Part shown: one piece after another, positions 44,816-53,715 of the stretch
Layout: every line of letters begins with the position of its first letter
How positions within the stretch are numbered: the first letter of the stretch is position 1
Origin: Klebsiella terrigena
GTDB lineage: Bacteria; Pseudomonadota; Gammaproteobacteria; Enterobacterales; Enterobacteriaceae
DNA: 64,000 nt
Direction: 5' to 3'
Assembly: GCF_006539725.1 (NCBI RefSeq)
Contig: NZ_BJNO01000014.1
Location: 62,001 to 126,000, forward strand
The notes under the pieces: generated by a model
Seen by the model: the letters and a program-made list of their open reading frames with translations, nothing else
What the model was told of the DNA's origin: nothing
Databases searched by the model: none
Position numbers and translations under genes: made by a program

Positions 44816-44906
44816 CTAAACCGCTGTAGTTTATGAATCCCATCAAAAAAGCGATGCTGAAGGCGACGAAGACTCTGCCATTCACAAATTGCTGCAAAGG
44901 AGATGT

Positions 44907-45956
44907 ATGGCAAACATTCGTGATGTCGCAAAGCACGCCGGCGTGTCGGTGAGTACCGTATCCAACGTGCTCAACGGGCGCACCGATCAGATGCGCGTTG
45001 AAACCCTGGCGCGTATCCAGCACAGCATGCAGGCGCTGAACTACCTGCCGAATCGGGTCGCCCAGCAGCTAAAAACGGGGCAGGCAAAAATGATCGGTCT
45101 GCTGGTGCCTTCGATCGTTAACCCCAGCTTTGCCTCGCTGGTGCGCGAAGTGGATCTGGCGGCGAAAAAACGCTTCTATCGGGTGCTGATCGGCAATACC
45201 TATCGGCAGATCGAAGAAGAAGAGGCCTTTATTGCCGATATGTTTGCCCACGGCGTGCGCGGGATCATCGTCGCCGCCTGCGACATTGAAAAGCCGCATT
45301 TTGCCCAGGCCGCCGCGCAGGGCATGATGATGGTCAACTATGACAGCCGGATGCCCACCGGGGCTGAATCCGGCGGCCTGGCGCTCGACAGCGTCTCTAT
45401 GGATAACATCGAAGCAGGCCGCATGGCCGCCGAGCATCTTATCGCCCGCGGATGTCGGCGCCTGATCTTTACCACCGTCGCCGGCATGACCTCCAGCCGG
45501 GCGCACAAAATTGAAGGCTTTCTTAGCGCGGTGCGCCGCCACGGCCTCTATTACGACGGGATGATTGTCGAAGAGCAAACCATGGCGGCCTACGGCGACA
45601 CGGAAATGACCGAGCTGGGCCGCTCGCTGGCGAAAAAGATCTGCCAGCAGTCGCAGCGTCCTGACGGGGTGGTCGCCATTAACGACGCGCTGGGCATTGG
45701 GCTGATGGCCGGCCTGCACGAGGCCGGGATCAGCGTTCCCGGGGAGATCTCGATTATCGGCATTGATAATATCCCGCTCTCCGGGCTGGTTTATCCCGGG
45801 CTGACCTCCATCATGCCGCCGCTGGCAGAGATGGCCGAGGTGATGGTCGAGCGGTTAATTGAGCGGATAGAGAACCCGACGCTTTCGCCCGCCGAGTTTC
45901 TGTTCCCTCCCGCGCTGGTCCGTCGGCAATCGGTACGCGAGGCGCCCGCGTCCTGA
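44907..45956 (+). CDS. LacI-family regulator of the TRAP/SDR locus
   Basis: From ATG 44907 the product is 349 residues: headpiece MANIRDVAKHAGVSVSTVSN, hinge, and the ligand domain (MIGLLVPSIVNPSFASLVRE, GEISIIGIDNIPLSGL). GGAG precedes the start. Its operator TGTAACGTTACA occurs before its own gene and before the divergently placed TRAP operon end, so it most likely autoregulates and represses the transporter operon. The effector is unknown. Confidence 0.92.
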   Translation: MANIRDVAKHAGVSVSTVSNVLNGRTDQMRVETLARIQHSMQALNYLPNRVAQQLKTGQAKMIGLLVPSIVNPSFASLVREVDLAAKKRFYRVLIGNTYRQIEEEEAFIADMFAHGVRGIIVAACDIEKPHFAQAAAQGMMMVNYDSRMPTGAESGGLALDSVSMDNIEAGRMAAEHLIARGCRRLIFTTVAGMTSSRAHKIEGFLSAVRRHGLYYDGMIVEEQTMAAYGDTEMTELGRSLAKKICQQSQRPDGVVAINDALGIGLMAGLHEAGISVPGEISIIGIDNIPLSGLVYPGLTSIMPPLAEMAEVMVERLIERIENPTLSPAEFLFPPALVRRQSVREAPAS

Positions 45957-45980
45957 AGCAGGCGCGTTCCGCTGCGGTAA

Positions 45981-46012
45981 AAGAGAAGCGCCCGGGGCGC
46001 TTCTCTTTTTTT
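45981..46012. terminator. Bidirectional terminator between lacI-type gene and FucU-like gene
   Basis: AAGAGAAGCGCC (45981-45992) pairs with GGCGCTTCTCTT (45996-46007), followed by T residues. It serves the two converging transcripts. Confidence 0.92.
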
Positions 46013-46434
46013 CATACCAGCGTCGGCCCGACGGTGAGCAGAATATTGGCAAAGCGTCGGGTTTCGCCAGACGCGATGACCAACAGCGTATCCGATGATT
46101 TTGCCTGTGCGTAAAAGGCGTTGCGCTCAATATATTCAAGCTCGGTCGTCTGCGTCAGAACCTGGCGATATTCGCGCGCAATAGTATTATCAAACTCGGG
46201 CGGGCTGGCCATCAGCGTCGCTTTTTCAACGCTAATATAGCCAAGAATTTTTTGCAGGATCGTCACGCTGCCAATTAAGCCGGGAGAAAAGTTCAGGTAC
46301 ACAATCCGCGCCTGCGCTGCGCTGTTGGTCAAAATAGAATAATTAGCATCGGCAATAAGAATATTGGCCTTATGCCCGCACAGCGCCAGCGCCTGGAGTA
46401 AATCAGGATGGATAATATCGGATTTAATCATCAA
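46012..46434 (-). CDS. RbsD/FucU-family sugar mutarotase
   Basis: This 140-residue protein shows the FucU/RbsD signature: HPDLLQALALCGHKANILIA with DANY, and the C-terminal YIERNAFYAQAKSSDTLLVI, ASGETRRFANILL. The family interconverts anomers of fucose, ribose or other sugars to feed catabolism. It is the last gene of the operon dctP-dctQM-SDR-mutarotase. Its presence indicates that a free sugar or sugar lactone, not a simple dicarboxylate, is the transported substrate. Confidence 0.88.
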   Translation of the reverse strand: MMIKSDIIHPDLLQALALCGHKANILIADANYSILTNSAAQARIVYLNFSPGLIGSVTILQKILGYISVEKATLMASPPEFDNTIAREYRQVLTQTTELEYIERNAFYAQAKSSDTLLVIASGETRRFANILLTVGPTLV

Positions 46435-46477
46435 TACGCTCTCGTAATACGGGCGGCGTTAACCGCCCGGCTTTCCG

Positions 46478-47242
46478 CTATGCCCGGTAAATACCGCCGT
46501 TTATGTCAATTGTCGCCCCGGAAATAAAGCCATCGTATTCGGAGGCAAGGAAACAGATGGCTCTCGCGACATCCTCCGGCGTGCCCGCCCGGCCCAGCGG
46601 GATCTCCTGGACCGTGCGATCGGCAGATTCCTGGGTGGTGTGCTGGTTATGGAAACGCGTTCCCAGAATCAGGCCCGGGGCGACCGCGTTGACCCGAATG
46701 CCAAACTCCCCCAGCTCGGCGGCAAGCGATCGCGTCCACGTCAGCACCGCGCCTTTCGTCGTAGAGTAGACCAGCGAACCCGAGTGCCCGCCGGAGCGCC
46801 CGGCCAGCGAGGCCAGATTGACGATGCTGGCGCCGTTCGCGGCGCTCTTCAGCCACGGCAGCGCCTGCTGGGTCACGTTGAGCATGGTGGTCATATTGAC
46901 GTCAATAACGGTCCGCCAGAAGTGGGCGTCAATCTCGCCGAGCCACTTGCGCCCGATGATGCCGCCGACGTTGTTGATCAAAATATCGATACCGCCTAAA
47001 AACTCTGCCGCCTCCGCCACGCAGCGGGCGGCGTCCGCCTCATCGGTTAAATCGGCACGGCCGCAGGCCGCTTTGCGCCCTTTTTGTTCGGCAATCGCCA
47101 TCAGCTCTTTGGGCCCCTCTTCGCCGCTGAAATAGTGAATATAAATATCGCATCCCGCCTCAATTAATTTTCTTGCGGTCTCTTTTCCAATACCCTGTTC
47201 AGCACCGGTAATAAATACTTTTTTTGCCGTTAACAATCCCAT
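46478..47242 (-). CDS. Short-chain dehydrogenase/reductase of the TRAP locus
   Basis: This 254-residue classical SDR has TGAEQGIGKE (10-19), NNVGG (about 91-95), the catalytic Ser in VNLASLAG and the Tyr-x-x-x-Lys of YSTTKGA (about 160-166), and a C-terminal DGFISGATIDINGG. It resembles sugar or sugar-acid dehydrogenases (gluconate/uronate 3- or 5-oxidising). Together with the mutarotase, it probably oxidises the imported sugar. Substrate unknown. Confidence 0.88.
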   Translation of the reverse strand: MGLLTAKKVFITGAEQGIGKETARKLIEAGCDIYIHYFSGEEGPKELMAIAEQKGRKAACGRADLTDEADAARCVAEAAEFLGGIDILINNVGGIIGRKWLGEIDAHFWRTVIDVNMTTMLNVTQQALPWLKSAANGASIVNLASLAGRSGGHSGSLVYSTTKGAVLTWTRSLAAELGEFGIRVNAVAPGLILGTRFHNQHTTQESADRTVQEIPLGRAGTPEDVARAICFLASEYDGFISGATIDINGGIYRA

Positions 47243-47412
47243 TTCAGACTCCTGTTATTCAGACTCATCGCACCAGAAAATAATATTTATCGCCTCGGGC
47301 AATTTTGGAACGTGGACGTCCCTGCCCCAGGCATAGTCAATTTCAGCTTGCGGATAATTATTTCGGCGGCATAGCAACGGTGCCGCCGCCTTGTACTCGA
47401 TTAACGCAACGC

Positions 47413-49287
47413 TTAGTAACCCGCCAGACCCGGCAGCCAGGTGGTTAACGGTGGCACCATCGCCACGATAATGATGCCGACCAGAACCACCGCCAGGTAT
47501 TTCGCCATCGGCCGGATCACGTGCTTCATCTCCACGCCGCAGATGGCGCAGGTGGTATATAGGCCCAGCCCAATGGGCGGTGAAAATAGCCCAAAGCCCA
47601 TTGCCAGAATCATGACGATGCCGAAATGCAGCGGATTGAATCCAAGCTGCACGGCAATCGGCACCAGAATCGGGGCAAAGATAATCAGGGCCGGCGCGCC
47701 TTCCAGCACCGCGCCGAAGATAATCAAAATCACGATGGTGAGCAGCAGGAACAGCCAGGCCCCCTGCTCAACGCCAATACCGACCAGCAGCCCGGCGATT
47801 TGCTGCGGGATCATCTGTATGGTCAGCGCATAGGAGAGGCTGGTGGCGCAGGCGACGATAAACAGCAGCACCCCGGACATCGCGGCGATATCAATAAACA
47901 TCTTCACCGTGGCCTTAAACGTCAGCTCGCGAAAAGCCAGCCGGCCGACCACGATGGCGTAGATCACCGCAAAGGCGGAGATCTCGGTCGAGGTGGCGAT
48001 CCCCATCATCACGCCACGACCGATCATAAAGATCATCACCAGCCCAACGGCGGCGCCAAGATAGAGCTGAGCGCGCGGGCGCAGTACGGGATAGGCCTCG
48101 CTGACGTTAATTTTGCCGCCAAAGCGGTTGGCGGCAATCATCAGCAGCACCAGCAGACAGGCCGCGGGCACCAGGCCGGCAATAAACAGCGCCCCGATTG
48201 AGATATTGGCTACAAAGCCCATCACGATCAGGTTTACGCACGGTGGAATGGTTTCGGCCATCACCGCCGAGGCGGCGAAAACGCCGGCTGCCTCCTCTCC
48301 GTCCTGCTTCGCCCGTCGTACCGCCGGCATCAGCACGCCGCCCACCGCGGCGACGTCCGCCAGCTTGGAGCCTGAAATGCCCGAGAAGAAAGCCATCGAC
48401 AGGACGGTGGTCATGTTTAAACCGCCGCGAAAGCGCCCCATACCCCGCACGATAAGCTCCACGAGGCGCGTGGACATGCCGTTGATCTCCATCGCCGCGC
48501 CGGCGAGCAAAAAGAAGGGGATCGCCAGCAGGACAAAGTGATCGACCCCGGCCGCAACCTGCTGGGAGAAGAAGACAAACGGCAGCGACGGATCGCAGAT
48601 AAAGAACACCATCGCCGACATGCCGAGGGTGAAGGCGATCGGCACGCCGGCGAGAATACCGAGGACGAAGCAGATAAGCATCAGCCCCGCCGCCGCGCTG
48701 GCCGGGTCGGCCATCAGCGACAGCTTGACGTAGCCAAGCGCGGCGAGCGCGAGGATCCCGGCGCCGCTGAGCAGCACGACCCTGGCGCGTTCACGTAAGG
48801 CCAGCTCCAGCGCGGCGACCATCATCACCAGCGAGCCAATCAGCACCGGGATCACGTAGATGACCTGCGGTAAACCGGTTTCGGTGGTCTGCACCCGCGC
48901 GGCCTGAACCAGGTCATAGCTGGAGACAACCAGCCCGACGGACACCAGGAACAGGATCCAGCGGCTGGCGTGCACCACGTACGGCCGAACGTGCTGCGGC
49001 AGAAAGCGCAGGAACAAATCGACGCCGATATGCCCCCCTCTTGCCGTCGACGTTGCGACACCAAAAAATACCAGCGCAATCATCAGCGCCCGCGCCACCT
49101 CTTCCGCCCAGTGAATCGGGGAGTGCAGCGCATAGCGCCAGATAACGGAGGCGAAAACCACCAGCACGTTGATAAACAGCACCAGCGCCCCGGCCCAGGC
49201 GGTCAGGGTCGTCAAAAATCGACTTAGCCTGCCGAGCAGCGCCAGCGCGACGCACTCATCCTTTGCTTTAATAGAGATATCAGCCAT
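47413..49287 (-). CDS. TRAP transporter fused permease (DctQ-DctM)
   Basis: From ATG 49287 this is 624 residues. The N-terminal 170 residues form the four-helix small subunit DctQ (WAGALVLFINVLVVFASVIW, HWAEEVARALMIALVFFGVA). After a linking helix the DctM large subunit follows (12 helices; LAIPFFLLAGAAMEINGMST, GAVLEGAPALIIFAPILVPI, FGLFSPPIGLGLYTTCAICG). Fused QM proteins are a known variant. The TRAP system imports organic acids with a Na+ gradient and a periplasmic binding protein, here the adjacent dctP-type gene. Confidence 0.93.
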   Translation of the reverse strand: MADISIKAKDECVALALLGRLSRFLTTLTAWAGALVLFINVLVVFASVIWRYALHSPIHWAEEVARALMIALVFFGVATSTARGGHIGVDLFLRFLPQHVRPYVVHASRWILFLVSVGLVVSSYDLVQAARVQTTETGLPQVIYVIPVLIGSLVMMVAALELALRERARVVLLSGAGILALAALGYVKLSLMADPASAAAGLMLICFVLGILAGVPIAFTLGMSAMVFFICDPSLPFVFFSQQVAAGVDHFVLLAIPFFLLAGAAMEINGMSTRLVELIVRGMGRFRGGLNMTTVLSMAFFSGISGSKLADVAAVGGVLMPAVRRAKQDGEEAAGVFAASAVMAETIPPCVNLIVMGFVANISIGALFIAGLVPAACLLVLLMIAANRFGGKINVSEAYPVLRPRAQLYLGAAVGLVMIFMIGRGVMMGIATSTEISAFAVIYAIVVGRLAFRELTFKATVKMFIDIAAMSGVLLFIVACATSLSYALTIQMIPQQIAGLLVGIGVEQGAWLFLLLTIVILIIFGAVLEGAPALIIFAPILVPIAVQLGFNPLHFGIVMILAMGFGLFSPPIGLGLYTTCAICGVEMKHVIRPMAKYLAVVLVGIIIVAMVPPLTTWLPGLAGY

Positions 49288-49361
49288 CTTGAACTCTCTG
49301 TGTAAGGTCATGGATATCATCACAGGCTCGCCGCGAAGGGCGGGCGAGCCGACGCTCCCCG

Positions 49362-50405
49362 CTACTGCTGGCTCTCCGGCGCCGCGGCGGTAATCTCATC
49401 AACGATAGGTTTCATATCCGGGTACTGGCCAAGGAATGCCTGCCACACCGGCTGCACCTGCTGATAGAAATAGCGGCGATCGGTTTCGCGGAAGGTTACG
49501 CCCTTCGCCTCGAGGTTCTTAATGGCCTCCTGCTCTTTTTTACCGGCCTGCAGGCGTTCGTAGTCGGTCGCCTCTTTTGCCGCGGCCAGCACCTCGCCGC
49601 GCAGCTCCGCCGGGATCTGCTCGAAGCTTTTCTTGTTCATGGCGATCATCAGCGGGTTGTAGCTATGGCGGGTCAGAGTGCCATTTTTGACAATTTCATA
49701 ATATTTACTCGAGTAGATCGTCGGGGCATCGTGCTCTACGCCGTCAATCACCCCCATCTGCAGGCTCGAATAGACTTCTCCTCCCGGCATCGGAATCGCC
49801 ACCGCCCCCATATGGTTCAGGGTGGCGATAAAGTTGGGCACCGGCAAAACGCGGATTTTGAGATTTTTTAAATCTTCAGGTTTTTCAATAACCTTCTTGG
49901 TGTAAATATTGCGCGCGCCGAGGTTATAGCCGTAACCCAGCACCATCACGTTAGCCTTATTCATCATTAAAGCCGCCAGCTTTTCACCTGCTTTGCCGTC
50001 GAGTGTTTTGCCGACCTGCGCGTAATCTTTAAATAAGTAGCCGAGATCCAGGACGCCAATTTCAGGGACCAGCGTGGCCCAAATGGAGGTCCCGGAGATC
50101 ATCATATTAATTGCGCCAATGCGTACCTGCTGGGTGGCGTCCGCCTCTTTCCCCAGCATGCCGTTGGGAAAATAGTTCAGCTTGATCTGCCCTTTCAGTT
50201 TTTCATTGTTATTCAGGTTTTCCTGAAAGCGGCTGAACCAGATGTAGTGGGCCGAGGATTCATCCGCGGGCAGCGAAGAGTAGACCCGAAAATTAAGCGC
50301 CGCATGGGCCAAAGAGGTCACGGCGCTGCCGGCTAACAGGGCCGTGCCCAAACATGCAACGGCAAAAATACGACTTACTGAACAAAACGGTTTCATTTTC
50401 ATCAT
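49362..50405 (-). CDS. TRAP transporter substrate-binding protein (DctP/SiaP family)
   Basis: From ATG 50405 (AGGA 5 bases upstream) this is 347 residues with a signal peptide (VACLGTALLAGSAVTSLAHA). The DctP fold is clear: FNGMLGKEADATQQVRIG, GEKLAALMMNKANVMVLGYG, the conserved Arg-containing KNLKIRVLPVPNFIATLNHM and EVYSSLQMGVIDGVEH. The ligand carboxylate is normally held by the Arg of the KIRV segment. First gene of the operon, with two operator copies 100 bases upstream. Confidence 0.93.
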   Translation of the reverse strand: MMKMKPFCSVSRIFAVACLGTALLAGSAVTSLAHAALNFRVYSSLPADESSAHYIWFSRFQENLNNNEKLKGQIKLNYFPNGMLGKEADATQQVRIGAINMMISGTSIWATLVPEIGVLDLGYLFKDYAQVGKTLDGKAGEKLAALMMNKANVMVLGYGYNLGARNIYTKKVIEKPEDLKNLKIRVLPVPNFIATLNHMGAVAIPMPGGEVYSSLQMGVIDGVEHDAPTIYSSKYYEIVKNGTLTRHSYNPLMIAMNKKSFEQIPAELRGEVLAAAKEATDYERLQAGKKEQEAIKNLEAKGVTFRETDRRYFYQQVQPVWQAFLGQYPDMKPIVDEITAAAPESQQ

Positions 50406-50812
50406 CGTTATCCTTTCACGTCCCGTTGAGATAGATGTCACCCTCTCAGGCCTTGCTGAATCGGCGGGGGAGTTAAACAAAAAAGTAGCTTCACGATTCT
50501 ACTGTAACGTTTTAGTGTAACGTTACAGAAACTATCCGGCGCCCTGGCTAAAAGCAAGGTGCTTAACGGGATCCTGGCGGATGAGATGTGATTTTTGTGG
50601 CGGACATCGCTAATTTGCGCCCGGGTGTTACACAGTGAAAAGCAGGTCGTGGCTGTTTAGTCACTGTTTAGCGCAGAGAGGGAGGAAGGGAGAGGGAGAG
50701 AGTGTGGCGCCGCGACGGCCCGGCACCAGCGGCAGAGCGTTTGGCCCCACCGCGCCGGCGGCTATCCGCTGGCGAAAATAGCGCGGCTGGCTCTCCTCAC
50801 CGGCGAGGAGCG
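50406..50812. other. Promoter region of the TRAP operon and following gap
   Basis: Holds the LacI operators (50503-50527), an AT-rich promoter area and a purine-rich GGGAGG-type tract at about 50680-50702. No gene is supported; the plus-strand frame at 50702-51010 is antisense to a better gene. Confidence 0.5.
50503..50527. promoter_or_regulatory. Tandem LacI operators upstream of the TRAP operon
   Basis: TGTAACGTTTTA (50503-50514) and the perfect TGTAACGTTACA (50516-50527) lie 13 bases apart. The second is identical to the copy upstream of the lacI-type gene. Confidence 0.8.
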
Positions 50813-51145
50813 TCAGGCGGCAAAGTAAAACCAGGCGGTCTTAATAAGCTGATTCTCAACCTCAAAAACCGCCATACTCTCAATCGGCTCCGCGGAGAGT
50901 CCGTAAATCAGCTCGTGGTCGAAAACCTTATTGCCGAGAACGGTACGGAAAATAAGCTCCGCCCGCAGTTCAGCAACGTTAAAACGCTGGTTGACGTAAA
51001 ACTCCCTTAACGCCGGAATGCCGATCATCGTGGGGCTTTCCGCTGGCATGCGGTACGCTTTGAAATCTTCGGAAAAGCAGGCAATAAATTGATTAATATC
51101 GTGGGCGTTGTAGGCCTTAAACTGCTTCTCCACCGGGCATTCCAT
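50813..51145 (-). CDS. SnoaL-like/NTF2-fold protein (110 aa)
   Basis: It starts MECPVEKQFKAYNAHDINQF and continues FSEDFKAYRMPAESPTMIGI, PALREFYVNQRF, the usual steroid-isomerase/SnoaL plan. GGAAAG lies upstream. It stands alone between the TRAP operon and the glutarate operon. Function unknown. Confidence 0.8.
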   Translation of the reverse strand: MECPVEKQFKAYNAHDINQFIACFSEDFKAYRMPAESPTMIGIPALREFYVNQRFNVAELRAELIFRTVLGNKVFDHELIYGLSAEPIESMAVFEVENQLIKTAWFYFAA

Positions 51146-51418
51146 GACGCTTTCCTTTCCACTATAAGTAATTATAAATGCACAATAACTGAATTTTTAT
51201 TCAAATACCAACCCCTATTTTTGTCACTTATACCCGCCAGCGCTCTTCTTCACGTCCAATGACCCCGCTGCACAAACGGCTCTCTTTTAACGCCCCGGAT
51301 CACAAAAAATAAACAATCAGCGCAATAAATGCGCACCTTTTAAAAATGTAGATATTTTTAAGTTATGGCGACGAAATTAATAGCGCCGCGCCAGACCCTA
51401 CCGCGAGGATCGATTCTG
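51146..51418. promoter_or_regulatory. Upstream region of the glaH operon
   Basis: 273 AT-rich bases (especially 51300-51365) precede glaH and must contain its promoter, in E. coli sigma-S and CRP dependent. I could not place a convincing CRP site. Confidence 0.4.
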
Positions 51419-52396
51419 ATGAATACGTTCACTGCCGTAAAACCTCATCCCGACGATAGTGCCCGCAGCGACGGCGGGTTCACCATCTCCCCCTCGGCCC
51501 ACTCGCCGCGGCTGCTGGAGCTCACCTTTTCCGCGCAGACTGCCCGCCTGTTTATGCAGCAGGCCGCGCAGTGGCCGGTGCAGGCGCTGGAATATAAATC
51601 CTTCCTGCGCTTTAAAATCGCCAGGGTCCTCGACGATCTCTGCGCCGGCCAGCTGCAGCCGCTGCTGTACGACACCCTGCTGGATCGCCGTCAGGGGGCG
51701 CTGCTGATCGGCGCGGAAGGAATCGATAGCGTGGCCCAGGCCGATGAGATGGTAAAGCTGGCAACGGCGGTTGCCCACCTGATTGGCCGCTCCAACTACG
51801 ACGCCATGAGCGGCCAATACTACGCCCGCTTTGTGGTGACTAACGTCGATAGTTCAGACAGCTACCTGCGACAGCCGCATCGCGTCATGGAGCTGCATAA
51901 CGACGGAACCTACGTCGAAGAGATCACCGACTACGTGCTGATGATGAAAATCGACGAGCAGCATATGCAGGGCGGAAACTCCCTGCTGCTGCATCTTGAC
52001 GACTGGGAGCATCTGGAGCGCTATTTCAGCCATCCGTTGGCCCGTCACCCGATGCGCTGGGCCGCGCCGCCGAGCAAAAACGTCAGCCACGACGTCTTCC
52101 ACCCGGTATTCGACGTCGACCGCCAGGGCCGCCCGGTGATGCGCTATATCGATCAGTTCGTGCAGCCAAAAGATTTTGCCGAAGGCATCTGGCTAAGCGA
52201 CCTGTCCGATGCCCTGGAAAACAGCCAGAACATCCTCTCCGTTCCGGTGCCGGTGGGCAAACTGCTGTTGATTAACAATCTGTTCTGGCTGCACGGCCGC
52301 GACCGCTTTACCGCGCATCCGGATCTGCGCCGGGAGCTGATGCGCCAGCGCGGCTACATCAGCGATGCCGACCACCGCTGCCGGCCCCATCAGTAA
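51419..52396 (+). CDS. glaH: Glutarate 2-hydroxylase (2-oxoglutarate/Fe(II) dioxygenase) GlaH/CsiD
   Basis: From ATG 51419 this is 325 residues, the E. coli length. Iron ligands His160-x-Asp162 (ELHNDGTY) and His292 (WLHGRDRF) match E. coli CsiD. The Arg for 2-oxoglutarate lies in the following RELMRQRG region. GlaH hydroxylates glutarate to L-2-hydroxyglutarate, coupling to decarboxylation of 2-oxoglutarate. It feeds LhgO encoded 27 bases downstream. In E. coli it is induced by carbon starvation through sigma-S and repressed by CsiR/GlaR. Confidence 0.96.
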   Translation: MNTFTAVKPHPDDSARSDGGFTISPSAHSPRLLELTFSAQTARLFMQQAAQWPVQALEYKSFLRFKIARVLDDLCAGQLQPLLYDTLLDRRQGALLIGAEGIDSVAQADEMVKLATAVAHLIGRSNYDAMSGQYYARFVVTNVDSSDSYLRQPHRVMELHNDGTYVEEITDYVLMMKIDEQHMQGGNSLLLHLDDWEHLERYFSHPLARHPMRWAAPPSKNVSHDVFHPVFDVDRQGRPVMRYIDQFVQPKDFAEGIWLSDLSDALENSQNILSVPVPVGKLLLINNLFWLHGRDRFTAHPDLRRELMRQRGYISDADHRCRPHQ

Positions 52397-52423
52397 GCGC
52401 TATCAGTCGAAGGAACCGCGTGG

Positions 52424-53692
52424 ATGTATGATTTTGTGATTATTGGCGGCGGCATTATCGGCATGTCGACCGCCATGCAGCTGCGGGAGGTCTACCCGGA
52501 CGCCAGAGTTGTGCTGCTGGAGAAAGAGTCCGCGCCGGCCTGTCATCAGACCGGTCGCAATAGCGGCGTGATTCATGCCGGAGTCTACTACACTCCCGGG
52601 AGCCTCAAAGCGCAGTTCTGCCTTGCCGGCAATCGGGCGACTAAAGCCTTTTGCCAGCGGCACGGCATCCGCTATGACGTCTGCGGAAAAATGCTGGTCG
52701 CCACCTCGCCGCTGGAGATGGCGCGGATGCGGGCGCTGTGGGATCGCACCGCGGCCAACGGCCTGCAGCGCGAATGGCTTAGCGCGGAGGCGCTGCGCGA
52801 GCGGGAGCCGAATATTACCGGCACCGGCGCCATTTTTGTCCCCGCCAGCGGGATTGTCAGCTATCGCGAAGTTACCGAGGCGATGGCGAAAACCTTCGTC
52901 GCCGGCGGCGGGGAAATTGTCTACGCCGCCGAGGTCAGCGCCCTGAAAGAGCACGCCGCCGGCGTGGTCGTCTACACTAAACAGGGACAGGAGTTTGAAG
53001 CCGCCACCTTAGTGAGCTGTAGCGGCCTGATGGCCGACAGGGTGGTCAAAATGCTCGGCGTCGATCCCGGTTTTATTATCTGCCCGTTTCGTGGGGAGTA
53101 TTTCCGCCTGGCGCCTCAGCATAACCAGATAGTGAATCATCTGATCTACCCGATACCCGACCCGGCAATGCCGTTTCTCGGGGTCCACCTCACCCGTATG
53201 ATTGACGGCAGCGTGACCGTGGGCCCGAATGCGGTGCTCGCCCTGAAGCGTGAAGGCTATCGCAAACGCGATTTTTCACTCTCCGATACGCTGGAAATCC
53301 TCGGTTCGCCCGCTATTCGTCGCGTGCTGCAGGGCAACCTGCGATCGGGCTTAGGCGAAATGAAAAACTCCCTGTGCAAAGGCGGCTATTTGCGGCTGGT
53401 ACAAAAGTACTGCCCGAGCCTCGCTCTGCAGGATCTCCAGCCGTGGCCTGCGGGCGTCCGCGCACAGGCGGTTTCTCCGCACGGCAGGCTGATCGACGAT
53501 TTTCTGTTCGTCACCACCGCGCGCTCCATTCATACCTGCAATGCGCCCTCCCCGGCGGCCACATCGGCTCTGCCCATCGGGGCGCATATCGTCGGCAAAG
53601 TACAGGCGCTGCTCGCCCGCCAGCACAACCCCGGCCGCAGCCTGCGCGCCGCCCGTAGCGCCTACTCCGTGCTTGCCGAATACACCCGTTAA
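52424..53692 (+). CDS. lhgO: L-2-hydroxyglutarate dehydrogenase/oxidase
   Basis: This 422-residue FAD enzyme begins with the dinucleotide fold MYDFVIIGGGIIGMSTAMQL, followed by the DAO-family ACHQTGRNSGVIHAGVYY and GPNAVLALKREGY. It oxidises L-2-hydroxyglutarate to 2-oxoglutarate, passing electrons to the quinone pool at the membrane. Together with GlaH it converts glutarate (from lysine via cadaverine) to 2-oxoglutarate. Starts 27 bases after glaH and is 23 bases from gabD. Confidence 0.95.
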   Translation: MYDFVIIGGGIIGMSTAMQLREVYPDARVVLLEKESAPACHQTGRNSGVIHAGVYYTPGSLKAQFCLAGNRATKAFCQRHGIRYDVCGKMLVATSPLEMARMRALWDRTAANGLQREWLSAEALREREPNITGTGAIFVPASGIVSYREVTEAMAKTFVAGGGEIVYAAEVSALKEHAAGVVVYTKQGQEFEAATLVSCSGLMADRVVKMLGVDPGFIICPFRGEYFRLAPQHNQIVNHLIYPIPDPAMPFLGVHLTRMIDGSVTVGPNAVLALKREGYRKRDFSLSDTLEILGSPAIRRVLQGNLRSGLGEMKNSLCKGGYLRLVQKYCPSLALQDLQPWPAGVRAQAVSPHGRLIDDFLFVTTARSIHTCNAPSPAATSALPIGAHIVGKVQALLARQHNPGRSLRAARSAYSVLAEYTR

Positions 53693-53715
53693 ACGCTTTG
53701 AAACAGGACACTATC

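Noticed and set aside
51428..51440. TTCACTGCCGTA run resembling the start of a type I-F CRISPR repeat
   Set aside because: It is a single copy within the glaH coding start (Asn-Thr-Phe-Thr-Ala-Val), with no second copy, spacer or hairpin end. Not a CRISPR array despite the Cas6f-like gene nearby.
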